Assembly: GCA_937996625.1 (NCBI GenBank)
Contig: CALKVA010000016.1
Location: forward strand, 54,618-118,617
Direction of reading: 5' to 3'
Source of the DNA: UBA5951 sp009936885
GTDB lineage: Bacteria > Pseudomonadota > Alphaproteobacteria > Puniceispirillales > Puniceispirillaceae
DNA: 64,000 nucleotides
Positions 1 to 7,326 of this stretch are shown in pieces; position 1 is the stretch's first letter, and each line of letters opens with the position of its first letter. The position numbers and the translations under genes are program-made. The notes below the pieces were generated by a model. The model was not told where the DNA came from. It did no database searches and saw only the letters and a program-made list of their open reading frames with translations.

Positions 1-165
1 TAATGTAACGGGAATTCCTATCTGCTTTGCTTCAGCTCTCACTTCAGCTGAGTTATCAAATCCTACAATATTAGCAGCAGCACAAGCATGTTTTGCAGCA
101 AGAGCAATAGAACTACCAATTAACCCAAGGCCTATAATTGCAATGTTTGGAAGTTTCTCATTCAT
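1..165 (-). CDS. tyrA: Prephenate/arogenate dehydrogenase, N-terminal part only (cut by window edge)
   Basis: The reverse strand reads 55 codons from an ATG at 165 to the window edge with no stop. The translation opens MNEKLPNIAIIGLGLIGSS, a Rossmann fold whose GxGxxG binds NAD(P), followed by an acidic residue near the end of the second strand (GFDNS). TyrA-family enzymes oxidise prephenate or arogenate on the way to tyrosine. The family call rests on the dinucleotide fold together with the position directly after chorismate mutase and hisC, an order common in alphaproteobacteria. The hisC stop lies 8 bases upstream, so the two are almost certainly cotranscribed. The catalytic half lies outside the window, so another NAD-binding dehydrogenase cannot be fully excluded. 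Confidence 0.75.
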   Translation of the reverse strand, partial: MNEKLPNIAIIGLGLIGSSIALAAKHACAAANIVGFDNSAEVRAEAKQIGIPVTL

Positions 166-173
166 CTAGATAA

Positions 174-1268
174 TTATCCCTGTTGAAGAATTATGTGTCT
201 TAAGCAAGATGTGAGTTCTTCCATCTCGTTTGATGTACCAATAGACATTCGAAGCATATCTGGCAGGCCATATGGCATCATATTTCGAAGCTGGATATTA
301 TGTTCTAGAAGGCGCGATTCAATATAGCTCGCAGATGGCCCATTCTTGTCTCTGAAATCGAGAAGCATGAAATTTGCCTGACCTTTAAGAGTTTTGACAC
401 CCATTTCATTGAATCGATTGACCATCTCAGTCATCCAAAACTGGTTATGAGCGACCGATTCTTCTTGAAAGGCTCTATCCTCCATCGAAACCTTTCCTGC
501 GAGTGCTGCCAATTGATTAACTGAAAATGGCGCACGTATCGACTGCAAAACAGCATATATTTCAGGTGGAAAATATCCCCACCCTAATCGCAATGCAGCA
601 ATGCCAAAAAGTTTTGAGAAGGTACGCAGCATTACAATATTAGCGCTAGACTCAACAAGCTTAGCTGCATCAGACAGACCTGAAGACACATATTCGCTAT
701 AGGCCCAGTCAAGCACAAGAACCACAGATTTTGGCAGTAATTCGATTAATCTGGATATTTCAGACTCAGATATCATAGAACCTGTAGGATTATTGGGATT
801 TGCTAGAAACACAAGTTTGGTTTTCTGGGTAAGCTTTGCAATAATCGAATCAACGCTAACAGTATAGTCATCGTCAGGCGCGATAATAGGAACGCCGCCG
901 GCAATTTTAATTGCTTGCGGGAATACAAGAAAGCCATATTGTGTGTAAATTGCCTCATCACCAGGATTCAAAAAAGCTGTGCAAAGCAAATAAATTAGTT
1001 CGTCAGAACCATTGCCTGTTAAAATCTGGGATGGATTTAATCTAAACCTAGATGCGATAGCATGTATTAATCCCTCATCTTGCTGCGCTGGATAACGATA
1101 TAAATCAACCTCGTTATTCTGAATTGCTTCCCTTACAAGAGGCGAGCATCCAATTCCATTTTCATTAGCAGAAAGTCTTATGAGTGACTTTGAGACATTC
1201 TTGCCGAATGCTGGTCTATAACTTACCAGAGATTGTATAACATCTGATGGCACTGGCTTAATGGTCAT
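174..1268 (-). CDS. hisC: Histidinol-phosphate / aromatic aminotransferase
   Basis: A 364-residue fold-type I PLP aminotransferase, the usual HisC length. Visible family marks are LSANENGIG near residue 33, the ANPNNPTGS motif around 156, and the PLP lysine in TFSKLFGIAALRLGWG. HisC converts imidazole-acetol phosphate to histidinol phosphate. Copies sitting between chorismate mutase and TyrA, as here, commonly act also or mainly on phenylpyruvate, 4-hydroxyphenylpyruvate or prephenate. With tyrA 8 bases downstream and chorismate mutase 47 bases upstream, an aromatic amino-acid role is the better inference. The ATG at 1268 follows GGAG at about 10 bases. No other his genes are in the window, so the histidine role cannot be judged from context. 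Confidence 0.85.
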   Translation of the reverse strand: MTIKPVPSDVIQSLVSYRPAFGKNVSKSLIRLSANENGIGCSPLVREAIQNNEVDLYRYPAQQDEGLIHAIASRFRLNPSQILTGNGSDELIYLLCTAFLNPGDEAIYTQYGFLVFPQAIKIAGGVPIIAPDDDYTVSVDSIIAKLTQKTKLVFLANPNNPTGSMISESEISRLIELLPKSVVLVLDWAYSEYVSSGLSDAAKLVESSANIVMLRTFSKLFGIAALRLGWGYFPPEIYAVLQSIRAPFSVNQLAALAGKVSMEDRAFQEESVAHNQFWMTEMVNRFNEMGVKTLKGQANFMLLDFRDKNGPSASYIESRLLEHNIQLRNMMPYGLPDMLRMSIGTSNEMEELTSCLRHIILQQG

Positions 1269-1315
1269 TTTAGGATGTCTCCAGCTTTAATGCATTCTAT
1301 AACGTTTATGAGTTA

Positions 1316-1969
1316 CTATTTCAGCGCGCTTGAAAGATTAACCCAAGCGCCAATATGGACATGCTCGCTACTATGCGAATTTAAGCTAAAACCTGGCTTT
1401 TCAATTATGCTCGGCTCCACAAAACTGCTATCTCTAAACAACGAAATATCAAATCCAGTTTCTTCTGGCATATTTTTGCAGATAATAGCAACATTATCCA
1501 TCTTGTGGTTAAGATAAATGCCTGTTTTTTCTCCAAGAGAGCTCGCAATCTCTGCTAACTCACTATATGGAAAAAAAGCAACATCTGCCTGATTTTCAGA
1601 CAGCTGTTTTATTATGTGATCACCTGTAGAACAAAAGGTGAAATCCAAAAAACTAGCACTAAATTCCGAAGTGAAATCTTCTAGCCCCTCAAGGCTAATG
1701 ATTTTAAAATTTGGTCTTTGACTATGAACACTTGATGCAAGTAACACCCGCCATAGCCTTTCCACAACCTTATGTTCAACCGTGCCGTCTAGTTGCGAGA
1801 GCAACTGATGCATTAATAATGCCTCTCGAGCAGGACGGTAAACAGGACTGCCACCTGGCTTTGCCATTGCTATTTGGCGCGAGACACTCAACCGCCGTGT
1901 TACTAATTCCAGCAAAGCATGATCTATCTCATCTATTTTTTGTCTTAGCTCGACAAGCACATTTGACAT
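1316..1969 (-). CDS. Chorismate mutase (AroQ-type) with C-terminal extension
   Basis: 217 residues. The first 90 or so form an AroQ-type all-helical chorismate mutase: LVELRQKIDEIDHALLELV, the RR-LSVSRQIA helix, and YRPAREALL, which supplies the second active-site arginine. The enzyme converts chorismate to prephenate. Residues about 100-217 are a divergent domain with no motif I can name. It sits where a prephenate dehydratase domain would be in a P-protein but shows no convincing catalytic motif. I chose the ATG at 1969 because GGGAGG precedes it at good spacing. An in-frame ATG at 2029 touches the previous stop but has no ribosome binding site. It lies between the methyltransferase and hisC in one minus-strand operon. 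Confidence 0.82.
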   Translation of the reverse strand: MSNVLVELRQKIDEIDHALLELVTRRLSVSRQIAMAKPGGSPVYRPAREALLMHQLLSQLDGTVEHKVVERLWRVLLASSVHSQRPNFKIISLEGLEDFTSEFSASFLDFTFCSTGDHIIKQLSENQADVAFFPYSELAEIASSLGEKTGIYLNHKMDNVAIICKNMPEETGFDISLFRDSSFVEPSIIEKPGFSLNSHSSEHVHIGAWVNLSSALK

Positions 1970-2029
1970 ACATCGCCTCCCATTATAACCATCTTCATCA
2001 AATTTCTGCTTTCTAAATATGGATCCCAT

Positions 2030-2755
2030 TTATTCAGACGAAGAATAAGCAGACTGGCTTTTCACAGGTGCAAACAATCGAGCCTTTGTTGTCGCTCTGT
2101 TTTTCTTTGGTTCTGCATAAACCATTTTGGTTGCTTCTACAATTAGCACACCACCCAGAAGCTGCAATAAATGCTCTCCGATAATTTCAATCTGATTGGA
2201 TACAGCCTCTGGTAATTTATCTGCAAATGGCGGCAGAAACAAACTCCTTGTGCATTTTTCGGGATTTAATCTAGTGTTTTTTAGCAACCTAAATATCTGA
2301 CCCCTGCTAAAAGGCGTGCCATGTCCGAATGGCGTTGTTTCTGCTCTTGACCATAAACCGTGCCTATGAGGTACCATAAGTATTAGTTTTCCAGAACTTT
2401 TCAAAACTCGTCCTGCTTCAATCAAAAAACTATGATGATCAGGAATAAATTCCAGTGCATGGCTTATAAGAATACAATCTATAGAATCACTTTCCAGTGG
2501 CCAGCTTTTTGAATCAATTATTGCAGTATAGATTTCTTGTTCATATGCCCATGCCATACCACCAATTTCCACTGGCATAAGCACTGGGCAAATCATACCT
2601 TCTGTAAAAAAATAAAAGGGAAAACCAACCGCAAGATTAGAGGCAGTTTTAGAAGGATCCCAGATATTTCTAAGGTCTTCACGCAGTAATTTTGCAACCA
2701 TCTGTCCGCGCTCGCCGTTATAAAATGCATCGATTTTGCCGACATCATATAGCAT
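2030..2755 (-). CDS. Class I SAM-dependent methyltransferase
   Basis: A roughly 241-residue protein with a methyltransferase-11-like core: an acidic strand end near ESDSIDCILISHALEFI (motif for the fourth strand and following helix), then GRVLKSSGKLILMVPHR (motif III). The first SAM-binding glycine motif is unusual: the usual GxGxG is not evident, and LAVGFPFYFF sits in its place. Proteins of this type lie beside hydroxyacylglutathione hydrolase or chorismate mutase genes in many alphaproteobacteria; their substrate is unknown to me. The ATG at 2755 has AGGA seven bases upstream and is preferred over a GTG at 2758. Its stop lies 60 bases before the chorismate mutase start. Confidence 0.7.
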   Translation of the reverse strand: MLYDVGKIDAFYNGERGQMVAKLLREDLRNIWDPSKTASNLAVGFPFYFFTEGMICPVLMPVEIGGMAWAYEQEIYTAIIDSKSWPLESDSIDCILISHALEFIPDHHSFLIEAGRVLKSSGKLILMVPHRHGLWSRAETTPFGHGTPFSRGQIFRLLKNTRLNPEKCTRSLFLPPFADKLPEAVSNQIEIIGEHLLQLLGGVLIVEATKMVYAEPKKNRATTKARLFAPVKSQSAYSSSE

Positions 2756-2881
2756 CACCTAGTCCTTTTCTGCGATAGCAAACCTTATCAGTTTCTCGTA
2801 AAACAAAGCTTAAAGACTTTTTAACAAGTTTGTCGGGATTTGGCATATGAAACCTGTGCTAACCTATAGGCACCATAATCC

Positions 2882-3247
2882 CTAACAGTTAGATAATATA
2901 TAAGCTGCCTCACGGATATCTGAATACACATCTGGCTTGCAAGTGCGCACCGAAACACCAACAACAGTGGGCATTTTAAGAACCAAATCAAATATCTGAC
3001 GTGCTAAGGTTTCTTGCAGATCAAAATGGGTGCTTTTGCTCAGTTCAAGAACAGCACTTCTCACCGTATCATAATCAAGTGCCTCTTTTATATTATCAGC
3101 GCTTGGCTCCTTATCGGGATCTAAATGAACATCCAGATCAATTAGGATGCGTTGCGGCGCATCTCGCTCAAACTGATGAATCCCAATCGAACAAATCACC
3201 TCAATACCATAGAGCTGAAAATGTCGTTTTAAATTAGCTTCAGGCAT
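2882..3247 (-). CDS. folB: Dihydroneopterin aldolase
   Basis: 121 residues, the normal FolB length. It carries the FolB signature LYGIEVICSIGIHQFERDAPQ at the N terminus (conserved glutamate in the ERDAPQR segment) and a DYDTV segment in the middle; the C-terminal VRTCKPDVYSDIREA resembles the conserved KP motif. FolB cleaves dihydroneopterin to 6-hydroxymethyl-dihydropterin and glycolaldehyde in folate synthesis. It follows the SDR gene after a one-base gap; the start ATG overlaps the SDR's terminal region and AAGGAT lies seven bases upstream. Pairing with a pteridine-reductase-like SDR supports a shared pterin role. Confidence 0.88.
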   Translation of the reverse strand: MPEANLKRHFQLYGIEVICSIGIHQFERDAPQRILIDLDVHLDPDKEPSADNIKEALDYDTVRSAVLELSKSTHFDLQETLARQIFDLVLKMPTVVGVSVRTCKPDVYSDIREAAYILSNC

Positions 3248-3248
3248 T

Positions 3249-4007
3249 TTAGTTATCCTTCATAAAAGCCACATCCCTTGGTAAGGGTTGCAAATGCGCA
3301 CCGCCATCTAGAATGATTGTCTCTCCAGTCATAGAGTTTGTTGATAATATTAAACGTGCCGCAGCGACTATATCTTTTGTATCTGCGCCTTTTCCTAATA
3401 AATTTCGCTGATGCGATTTCTCAAACTCTTCTTGTGTTTGACTTCCAGACGGAAGTGTAATACCTGGTGCAATTGCATTCACCCTAAGCTTTGGGGCATA
3501 GGCCTGTGCTGCTAATATACCAAAATTTTGAAGAGCTGCTTTTGATAAAGTATAGGTAAAATAATCTGGGTTAAGACCAAATAATTTAGAATCGAGCATA
3601 TTGATTACACACCCTTGATTTTCATGCCTAATATTTTTTGCAAATTCAGCTGTTAAAATAGCAGGTGCAGCAACATTTACAGCCATGTGAGATTGCAACG
3701 TCTGTGCTGAAAATTCTGTGATTTCATCATACACAAACAAAGAGGCGTTATTTATTAATGCATACAGGCCCTCGCCCTGCGATGCTTCTTGAATTAATTC
3801 GATGCAGGCATCTGGATTAGATAAATCTGCTTGGAGAACTTCTGCTTTTAAACCTTTTTGTAAAAGATTATTGCATAGCTCATCCGCAGATTGACGATTA
3901 CGATTGCAATGTATCATGACGTACCAACCATCAGATGCAAGCTGTGTTGCTATTGCTGCTCCAATACGTTTGGCAGCACCCGTAATTAATAGTTTTCTTG
4001 AAACCAT
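3249..4007 (-). CDS. Short-chain dehydrogenase, pteridine reductase / FolM-like
   Basis: 252 residues. The N terminus has the classical SDR cofactor motif TGAAKRIGAAIA followed by HCNR, an arginine arrangement typical of NADPH-using pteridine reductases. NNAS lies near residue 87, a serine-to-aspartate change (MLDSKLF) lies where the catalytic serine strand ends, and YTLSK carries the catalytic Tyr and Lys. FolM/PTR1 proteins reduce dihydropterins or dihydrofolate. The next gene, one base away, is folB, which supports the pterin assignment. Replacement of the usual catalytic Ser by Asp is seen in the pteridine-reductase branch. Substrate remains inference. Confidence 0.78.
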   Translation of the reverse strand: MVSRKLLITGAAKRIGAAIATQLASDGWYVMIHCNRNRQSADELCNNLLQKGLKAEVLQADLSNPDACIELIQEASQGEGLYALINNASLFVYDEITEFSAQTLQSHMAVNVAAPAILTAEFAKNIRHENQGCVINMLDSKLFGLNPDYFTYTLSKAALQNFGILAAQAYAPKLRVNAIAPGITLPSGSQTQEEFEKSHQRNLLGKGADTKDIVAAARLILSTNSMTGETIILDGGAHLQPLPRDVAFMKDN

Positions 4008-4086
4008 TCCCTTTTACTATCCTAAATACAAAACCAATAAACTATACCATAAAAGCAATGAAAACCAACTTCTATTCAATTTAGCC

Positions 4087-5073
4087 TTAGAGCCTTGGCG
4101 CTATAATATGAGGGTTAATAGATGTTTTTTGGCAAATTTTTGAGACATTCAACCCACGCATTAATCCATAATCAGTGACAAGAACAGACAGTAACCCTGC
4201 TGCTGTCGCCCCTAATATATCAGTGTGCAGCGAATCCCCTACCATTGCTATATGTGACTTTCTCAGTGGCTTATCTGTTTTACGCTGAAGGATATCAATA
4301 GCCATCTGAAATGACGCATGGTGGGGCTTTCCGAACCATTCTACCGGAAAATCTGCTTTTTTCAGTGCCCGGGTAACCCAATATCCAGGTTCTGCTGAAA
4401 ACCCATTTTTTTGTGGTGCTGAAACATCTGGGTTTGCAACAAATACGGGCCGGGAATTTTCTATTAGGGCTGCCTCAAGCTCTGCCTGTTCTGCCTCTGT
4501 CCAGCCAATACTTCCCATAAATGCAAATGCTTCAGCCTCTCTTAGCGCGTCTTTATAGCTGCGCGCATCCTTATACATATTGACATTATTTTTAAGAGGC
4601 ATTGTAGACGAGTTTAGGCGCATTATTTTCTTCTGAGGCATTTCGAGCAAATGTGCCTCAAGAACATCTCTGCTTGAGATAATATCACTAATATTAATAT
4701 CTAATCCCCATCTTCTATATTTTTCAGCAGAAATATTTGATGGGTAGCTAGCTCCATTCGTTAAAATAACAAAAGGAAGGCTGCGTGCGTGAATTTCTTC
4801 AAAGAAACTAAAAATTTCAGGGGTGGGCTGGTCGCCTATGTTAATGATTCCATACCCATCGAGAATCACGCCATCCACCTTATCTAGTATTTCGCGCACC
4901 GACCCAACTTTTTCTGAATTTATCAATTTAGATGCTGGCAAAATTGGTCTTAATAGCTCATAAATTTCGAATGTTTTTTCTGCATCTAATTTATCTGGAA
5001 GTGGTATTTCCAGCTTGTTCAAATGCAGATTATTGCTATCATTAGAATATGTTCTATCTGAAGTATCAGTCAT
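4087..5073 (-). CDS. HAD-superfamily class IIA hydrolase (TIGR01459 type)
   Basis: 328 residues. The presumed nucleophile motif is VILDGYGI near residue 71, with Asp followed two places later by Tyr instead of the usual second Asp. This D-x-Y form is, to my knowledge, normal in the TIGR01459 branch. A conserved TNGAS (motif II) follows near residue 105. GKPH marks the end of the class IIA cap, and MVGDSLHTDILGATAAG carries motif III/IV acidic residues. Substrates of this group are not firmly known; phosphorylated sugars or nucleotides are usual for class IIA. It is the first gene of the minus-strand folate/aromatic operon, read away from the FAD oxidoreductase across a short divergent gap. 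Confidence 0.72.
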   Translation of the reverse strand: MTDTSDRTYSNDSNNLHLNKLEIPLPDKLDAEKTFEIYELLRPILPASKLINSEKVGSVREILDKVDGVILDGYGIINIGDQPTPEIFSFFEEIHARSLPFVILTNGASYPSNISAEKYRRWGLDINISDIISSRDVLEAHLLEMPQKKIMRLNSSTMPLKNNVNMYKDARSYKDALREAEAFAFMGSIGWTEAEQAELEAALIENSRPVFVANPDVSAPQKNGFSAEPGYWVTRALKKADFPVEWFGKPHHASFQMAIDILQRKTDKPLRKSHIAMVGDSLHTDILGATAAGLLSVLVTDYGLMRGLNVSKICQKTSINPHIIAPRL

Positions 5074-5180
5074 TATAATTGCCGATTTCCATTATATTTG
5101 GCTCAGTCCCGTTACCTTACGCTGTGAAAGTTTAGGGTTCAATCACCTGTAGTAATAGACTGCTATAACGGAGAATTCAA

Positions 5181-6209
5181 ATAACCATATTAACACACAT
5201 ATATGATTTCGTAGTTATAGGCTCTGGAATATCAGGGATTTCAGCTGCCAACACACTCATAAAAAATAATAAGCACATCCTTATTCTAGACAAAGCTAGA
5301 AATTCTGGGGGCAGGCTATCTACAAGAATTCATCCTACATTTTCATTTGACCATGGTGCTCAATTCTTCACAACAAAAGATTTAGAATTTAGCCAAATCG
5401 TTCAGGAAGCCATACAAACACAAGAAATTGCCATTTTGGAGCATCCTGAAAAAGGCAATGTATATGTGGGAAATCCTGTGTTCAGGCCGTTTATCTCTAA
5501 ACTAACTGGCTCCTTAGAAATCATGCAAAATGCATCAGTGACACATATTGAAAAACCACAGGACAGACCAGAGGAGCGTTGGTTCATATCAATTGAAGAT
5601 AATCAGCCCGTATTTGCAAAAAATATCATTCTAACAATGCCTGCGCCTCAAACAAATGCGCTTCTGCCCGAATATCTAACGGAACTCAAACAAACAACCC
5701 TGGAAGCACTATATGATCCTTGTATCGCGATATTGGCTGGGGTTGAAATGCCTTTATCATCCTCGATTTTTCTAAATAATTCTGAGCTCTTGGATAAGCC
5801 CATCCTTCTTGAAAAGGGCAATATAGGGTGGTCTATTGCAAAATGGTCGCACTCCGTTGAAAATAACACTGCTTATCTCTCCGTAATCATTCACGCGAAC
5901 CCTGAATTCTCATCAAAACATATAGAAGAAGATGTAAGCACGTTTCCTGATAGGTTATGGGAGGAATGGAAATCGCATCTAAAAACAGATGCGAGGTTCG
6001 ATGTATCGGCCCTGCCTAAACATATCTCCTACCTGAAGGGACATAAATGGCGCTATGCAAGAGTAACCAAAACCGCTGATGAAGAATGCGAGCGCACAAA
6101 TCAAAAATACTCAATTGCCCTTGCAGGTGATTGGCTTGAGGGGCCTCGCATTGAGTCTGCGTGGATTTCAGGGCGAAATGCTGCCATCTCTTTGTTGCCG
6201 CAAGACTAA
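5181..6209 (+). CDS. Renalase-like FAD-dependent amine oxidase, no ATG/GTG/TTG start
   Basis: About 342 residues from the codon at 5181. The reading frame opens after a stop at 5166 and contains YDFVVIGSGISGISAANTL (5202 on), a complete FAD-binding GxGxxG, followed by ILDKAR and GGRLSTR, typical of renalase-like NAD(P)/FAD proteins. The C terminus has a second FAD motif, ALAGDWLEGPRIESAWISG. The first ATG in frame is at 5436, well past this essential fold, so the gene must start earlier. No ATG, GTG or TTG exists between 5166 and 5202. CGGAG at 5169-5173 lies seven bases before ATA at 5181, making ATA the best placed start; ATT at 5175 is too close. A single-base change from ATG (mutation or sequence error) is possible. 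Substrate is unknown. Confidence 0.72.
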   Translation: MTILTHIYDFVVIGSGISGISAANTLIKNNKHILILDKARNSGGRLSTRIHPTFSFDHGAQFFTTKDLEFSQIVQEAIQTQEIAILEHPEKGNVYVGNPVFRPFISKLTGSLEIMQNASVTHIEKPQDRPEERWFISIEDNQPVFAKNIILTMPAPQTNALLPEYLTELKQTTLEALYDPCIAILAGVEMPLSSSIFLNNSELLDKPILLEKGNIGWSIAKWSHSVENNTAYLSVIIHANPEFSSKHIEEDVSTFPDRLWEEWKSHLKTDARFDVSALPKHISYLKGHKWRYARVTKTADEECERTNQKYSIALAGDWLEGPRIESAWISGRNAAISLLPQD

Positions 6210-6285
6210 CCATAAACTATCTCTCGCAATAATTAGCGAAAGCAGCTTTAATCCCTGAAATTAAGGGCAAAAACAGACGCAACAC

Positions 6286-6313
6286 TTGACAGAAATAGTC
6301 GAGGATGTATAGT
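6286..6313 (+). promoter_or_regulatory. Sigma-70-type promoter for rplU-rpmA
   Basis: TTGACA at 6286-6291 and TATAGT at 6308-6313 are separated by 16 bases, giving a near-consensus housekeeping promoter. Transcription would begin near 6320, leaving a leader of about 120 bases before rplU. That leader is AT-rich; I see no clear L21-binding structure in it. Confidence 0.6.
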
Positions 6314-6439
6314 CTCGCAACTTCTTGAGGCAGGCTATTTTAATTTACCGATTAAAGTGGTTTAAATATAGCGAGAATAACACAAAATACTGGTTTAAAT
6401 AATCAGAAATTTATTAACTTATTTATTGAGGATATCGCC

Positions 6440-6934
6440 ATGTATGCTGTGGTGAAAACAGGCGGGAAGCAGTACCGCGTTTCAAAAGACGATACAATCA
6501 TGGTCGAATCTATAAAAGCGGAGGCTGGTGCCACCGTATATTTAGATGATGTGATGATGTTGGATAATGACGGTAGTGTTACAATTGGCACACCCAGAGT
6601 TGAAGGTGCAATTGTTTCAGCTGAAGTTTTAAAGCAAGCTCGTGGGCCTAAGCTGATTATTTTCCGTCGTAAGCGCAGGAAGAATCACCGCAGAATTCAG
6701 GGGCACAGACAAGATTTAACGCTACTTAAAATCTTAGATATAAGCCCAGATGACAAGGCTTTAGCTAAAAAGCCAGCAAAGGCTGACAGCACAGCTGAAA
6801 CAAAAAAAGTAGCTCCAAAAAAAGTAGCCAAAAAACAAGCTGCTGAGAAACCAGTTGCTGAGAAACCAGTTGCTAAGAAAGCTGTTGCTAAAAAGTCAGT
6901 GGCAAAAAAAGCAGCGGCAAAAAAGAGGAATTAA
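6440..6934 (+). CDS. rplU: Ribosomal protein bL21 with Lys/Ala-rich C-terminal tail
   Basis: 164 residues; the L21 core occupies about 1-103 (start MYAVVKTGGKQYRV, and the RRKRRKNHRRIQGHRQ segment that contacts 23S rRNA). Residues beyond 103 form a low-complexity basic tail of AKKxVA/AEKPV units, partly encoded by 15-base tandem repeats (6842-6871 are two identical copies). Alphaproteobacterial L21 proteins often carry such tails. It is the first gene of the rplU-rpmA-obgE series, with a strong promoter upstream. rpmA begins three bases after its stop. Confidence 0.95.
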   Translation: MYAVVKTGGKQYRVSKDDTIMVESIKAEAGATVYLDDVMMLDNDGSVTIGTPRVEGAIVSAEVLKQARGPKLIIFRRKRRKNHRRIQGHRQDLTLLKILDISPDDKALAKKPAKADSTAETKKVAPKKVAKKQAAEKPVAEKPVAKKAVAKKSVAKKAAAKKRN

Positions 6935-6937
6935 CAG

Positions 6938-7207
6938 ATGGCACATAAAAAAGCAGGTGGTAGCTCACGTAATGGTCGTGATTCAGCTGGTCGCCGTCTA
7001 GGTGTTAAAAAATTTGGCGGCGAGGCTGTATTGGCCGGCAACATTATTGTGCGCCAACGCGGTACTAAATTTCACCCTGGTGATAATGTAGGCATGGGTA
7101 AAGACCATACTTTATTTGCACTTCTTCCAGGTTCTGTAAGCTTTCGTAAAAAAGCCGGTGGTCGAACATTTGTTAATGTGAGCGATACTGCAGCCGCAGC
7201 AGAATAA
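6938..7207 (+). CDS. rpmA: Ribosomal protein bL27
   Basis: 89 residues, full length, starting MAHKKAGGSSRNGRDSAG, the classical L27 N terminus that reaches towards the peptidyl-transferase centre. GVKKFGGEAVLAGNIIVRQRGT and FHPGDNVGMGKDHTLFA are family signatures. It starts directly with MAHKKAGG, so the N-terminal prosequence found in some Firmicutes is absent. It is cotranscribed with rplU three bases upstream. A large nested inverted repeat follows its stop. Confidence 0.96.
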   Translation: MAHKKAGGSSRNGRDSAGRRLGVKKFGGEAVLAGNIIVRQRGTKFHPGDNVGMGKDHTLFALLPGSVSFRKKAGGRTFVNVSDTAAAAE

Positions 7208-7210
7208 TTC

Positions 7211-7278
7211 ATTAATCAGCTTTGGTTATCAAAGGGAGAGCCTATGGTTTTCCCTTTTATTATATTAAGCTGATTAAT
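7211..7278. repeat. Nested inverted repeat between rpmA and obgE
   Basis: ATTAATCAGCTT at 7211-7222 pairs perfectly with AAGCTGATTAAT at 7267-7278. Inside it, AAAGGGA at 7231-7237 pairs with TCCCTTT at 7251-7257. The result is a long two-tier hairpin starting four bases after the rpmA stop codon. There is no clean U-tract after the outer stem (a TTTT lies at 7288-7291), so it may act as an attenuating terminator, an mRNA 3'-end stabiliser or a processing site between the ribosomal genes and obgE. Confidence 0.65.
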
Positions 7279-7326
7279 AATGGGCGGGCTTTTACTTAGC
7301 AACAATAGTTATGAAATTAATTAAAA

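Noticed and set aside
1315..2029. Longer chorismate mutase starting at the ATG at 2029
   Set aside because: No ribosome binding site there, and the first 20 residues do not belong to the family. GGGAGG supports the ATG at 1969.
6314..6439. Riboswitch or L21 autoregulatory leader before rplU
   Set aside because: The leader is AT-rich without stable, recognisable structure by eye.
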